Assembly (NCBI GenBank): GCA_011319805.1
Contig: SJRY01000050.1
Coordinates: 682,001 to 746,000, forward strand
From: Macrocybe gigantea
Lineage: Eukaryota > Basidiomycota > Agaricomycetes > Agaricales > Callistosporiaceae
Direction: 5' to 3'
DNA: 64,000 nt
Within the stretch, counting starts at the first letter, position 1; every line of letters begins with the position of its first letter. Position numbers and translations under genes: made by a program. Shown here in pieces: positions 62,143-64,000 of this stretch. The notes beneath the pieces were generated by a model that ran no database searches, was not told the origin of the DNA, and saw only the letters and a program-made list of their open reading frames with translations.

Positions 62143-64000
62143 ATGGTGTCCGAGGCTCTTGCCTTGGATGTACTCTCCATCTCTATGCGTGACCAGGCCG
62201 ACGAGAAAAAGCCGAAGAAAGAGGCTTTATTGGACTGGGAGGCGTTGCGCAGGCGCAGCCTGCTGCCTGGCGGGTTTGGCCCGTCCCGAGCAGAAATATG
62301 GCAAGGCCATTTCTTCTTTCTGACGTTTGATGATATCGTTGAAGTTTTTTTTTTTTTGGAATAAAGGCCTCAACTCCTCGGTGTTTCGGCACCACCGAAG
62401 CCATCGGAGGCGGAAGCAAAAGTGCAAGATCAAGTGCCGGACGACGCGTCAAAATCGGACGTCGTGCCACATCTGCTGCCAGACTCTCAGCAGCATCGCG
62501 ATGAGCGGCAGATACGACTCGATACGAATCGCAGTTTCGTCATGTACCCAGTAGGTGAAAATTATGTGGTCATCGTTCTCGCCGATGTGATCATGCTCGC
62601 TCATGCTCGCCGCTGCACGATTTCTAGGGTCTGCGGCGGAGAAGGATAAGGATGTCTTGCAGGAAGAACTCCATCAGCTCATCGTCTCGGTGTTTCGCAA
62701 ACGGCCAAAGCTGAATTATTTCCAGGTAAATCACGTCGCGTCTGTGCTATCGAGTGTAACTCTAACTGAATCGTCTTGAAGGGATACCATGATATCATCA
62801 CTGTGTTGTTCCTCACTCTCCCTCCAGAAACCCAGTTTCTCTGCGCAGAGAAACTGAGCCTGCATAGAGTCAGAGATTCGATGGGTCCCACGCTAGAACC
62901 GGTTGTGGGTCTTCTTCGGTGCGTTTATAGTCGCTGGCAGTCACGCATGTTTTTGTTGAGAATCCTCTTAGAGTTACGAAAAATCTGCTCCGTCTCGCGG
63001 ATCCTTCATATGCCGATCAGCTCGAAAAGTACGCATATTCTTTTACTGTTTTGCGCGTTTCTCTGACGCGATCGCAGAGCATCTCCATTACCGTTCCATG
63101 CACTCTCCAACCTTTTGACACTTTTCTCGCATGATATACCCACGTTGCCTCTGATACAGCATGTCTTTGATTATATTTTATGCCGGCCACCTATTATTAT
63201 TGTTTATCTTGCAGCGGCGGTCCGTCACAGTTTTTTTTTTCTTTACAAAAAATCACTCACCTCGTCGGCATGCAGATTATTTTGGCCCGAAAGGAAGACA
63301 TTGAACGACTTGAAATGGGGGATGATGACGACGACGACGGCGCGTCGTTTGGGATGACTCATTCTATCCTGAGTGCGGTGCCTGACCTTTCTGACGGCGA
63401 GGAAGAACTTGCCATCGAATCAGATATTGACGAAAAGAACATGCATGTGAAGGAGGAGCAAGTCAATCCGGCATTGCGTGATTTGATGCCGGATGAATCG
63501 ACGACCGCTGTAGAGCGCATGGAGACTTTGGATTCTGCTTCTGAGGTGGAGCCAGAAGAGATCACGGTCAAGGTCGAAGAGAGCCAATCCGACATTCAGG
63601 AGCATCTAGCGGACGGACCTCCCGATAACTCATCTTCAGTCGGGCAAGTCTCGGAAGAGAACTTTGTCGTGTCTAGTGAGGCAGACACATTGGAGCGCCG
63701 CGTCAAGGCGAGGTCAAAACTCTCACTTCCTTCCCTTCTGACACATTCGGATTTGCTGTATACTCTTTATCCGCCTACGCATCTCTCTCTTTGTCTTTCG
63801 TCCATCATGGGACCACAAAGCGTCGTCTTCACCTGGTCCGAATCGCACAAAGCGCTGCCAACGGATGATGAAGCGGAAAATATGATCACCGTTCCGTCTT
63901 TGGTGGTCTATCCTCCGCTCGAGGACGAAAGCGGCGAGAAGGAAGAGGAATCTGAGGAGGAAAAGCGCGATTGGAAGGGCAGGCCGGTCAAGGACAGGAC
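62143..64000 (+). CDS. Gyp8/TBC1D20-type Rab GTPase-activating protein, truncated by window end
   Basis: TBC-domain protein; yeast Gyp8 and human TBC1D20 act on Rab1/Ypt1 at the ER-Golgi. It starts MVSEALALDVLSISMRDQAD. Exon 1 reads EALRRRSLLPGGFGPSRAEI, continuing across an intron (62301-62366, GC-AG) to PQLLGVSAPPKP. HQLIVSVFRKRPKLNYFQGY and HDIITVLFLTLPPETQFLCA (the Gln-finger motif YxQ of TBC domains is YFQ here) follow. Then come NLLRLADPSYAEQLE, NLLTLFSHDIPTLPLIQHVF and DYILCRPPIIIVYLAAAV. A long acidic insert begins at 63290. HSDLLYTLYPPTHLSLCLSS follows, and the frame is open to 64000. The C terminus lies outside. I expect a membrane anchor there, as in Gyp8/TBC1D20, but cannot see it. 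Confidence 0.85.

Overview
The window is nuclear DNA of a filamentous basidiomycete, most likely an Agaricomycete. Evidence: almost every gene is cut by 45-80 bp GT-AG introns, spacing is compact, and several families are typical of mushrooms (F-box/LRR-like proteins, DUF6534 membrane proteins, CON-6 proteins, Kre9-like GPI proteins, DFE-type kinase-like proteins). No virus, transposon, CRISPR array or secondary-metabolite cluster was recognised. About 30 genes can be supported, plus one intron-containing tRNA-Lys(CUU).

Layout: an F-box gene (0.2-2.1 kb, -); IRE1, the ER-stress kinase/RNase (3.4-7.2 kb, -), divergent from a Hikeshi/Opi10 gene (7.9-8.6 kb, +); a serine-rich membrane protein (9.9-11.8 kb, -); an acidic unknown protein (12.9-13.6 kb, -) divergent from seryl-tRNA synthetase (14.0-15.8 kb, +); a DXD glycosyltransferase (15.9-18.4 kb, +); a secreted GH127/DUF1680 protein (19.3-22.5 kb, +); a kinase-like protein (22.9-24.4 kb, +); a tandem pair of CorA-like transporters (24.7-27.0 and 27.8-30.1 kb, -); an ArsB/CitM-type transporter (30.6-32.3 kb, +); an Asterix-type ER protein (32.7-33.2 kb, +); a WH1 protein (33.7-34.7 kb, +); and a protein kinase (34.9-37.0 kb, -).

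The second half holds CON-6 gene 1 (37.3-38.0 kb, +), Kre9-like GPI protein 1 (38.6-39.6 kb, +), a DUF6534 protein (40.3-41.9 kb, -), a MoCF-domain protein with a possible mitochondrial leader (43.6-45.2 kb, +), a cupin (45.6-46.3 kb, +), Kre9-like protein 2 (46.6-47.7 kb, +), a heptad-repeat protein (48.6-49.3 kb, +), a secreted App1-type phosphatase (50.4-51.7 kb, +), D-lactate dehydrogenase (52.1-53.3 kb, +), MCM4 (53.5-56.8 kb, -), tRNA-Lys, ORC3 (57.1-59.9 kb, +), CON-6 gene 2 (60.2-60.9 kb, +), a metallophosphoesterase (61.1-62.0 kb, -) and a Gyp8/TBC1D20-type Rab GAP that runs off the right edge (62.1 kb onward, +).

Functional themes: ER homeostasis and secretion (IRE1, Asterix, glycosyltransferase, Rab GAP), replication licensing (MCM4 and ORC3 divergent across 289 bp), cell wall, and stress or development (two CON-6 genes whose promoters share TGACGTCACG). 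Local duplication is visible four ways: CorA pair, Kre9-like pair, CON-6 pair, and a 65-bp copy of an App1 exon.

A caution for every user of this annotation: at least 15 conserved reading frames lose exactly one base, often in a short homopolymer, including in essential genes (seryl-tRNA synthetase, MCM4). This is best read as uncorrected consensus deletions, so the affected coordinates span a frame break. Splice sites given here are inferred by eye from frame, GT/AG and family conservation.
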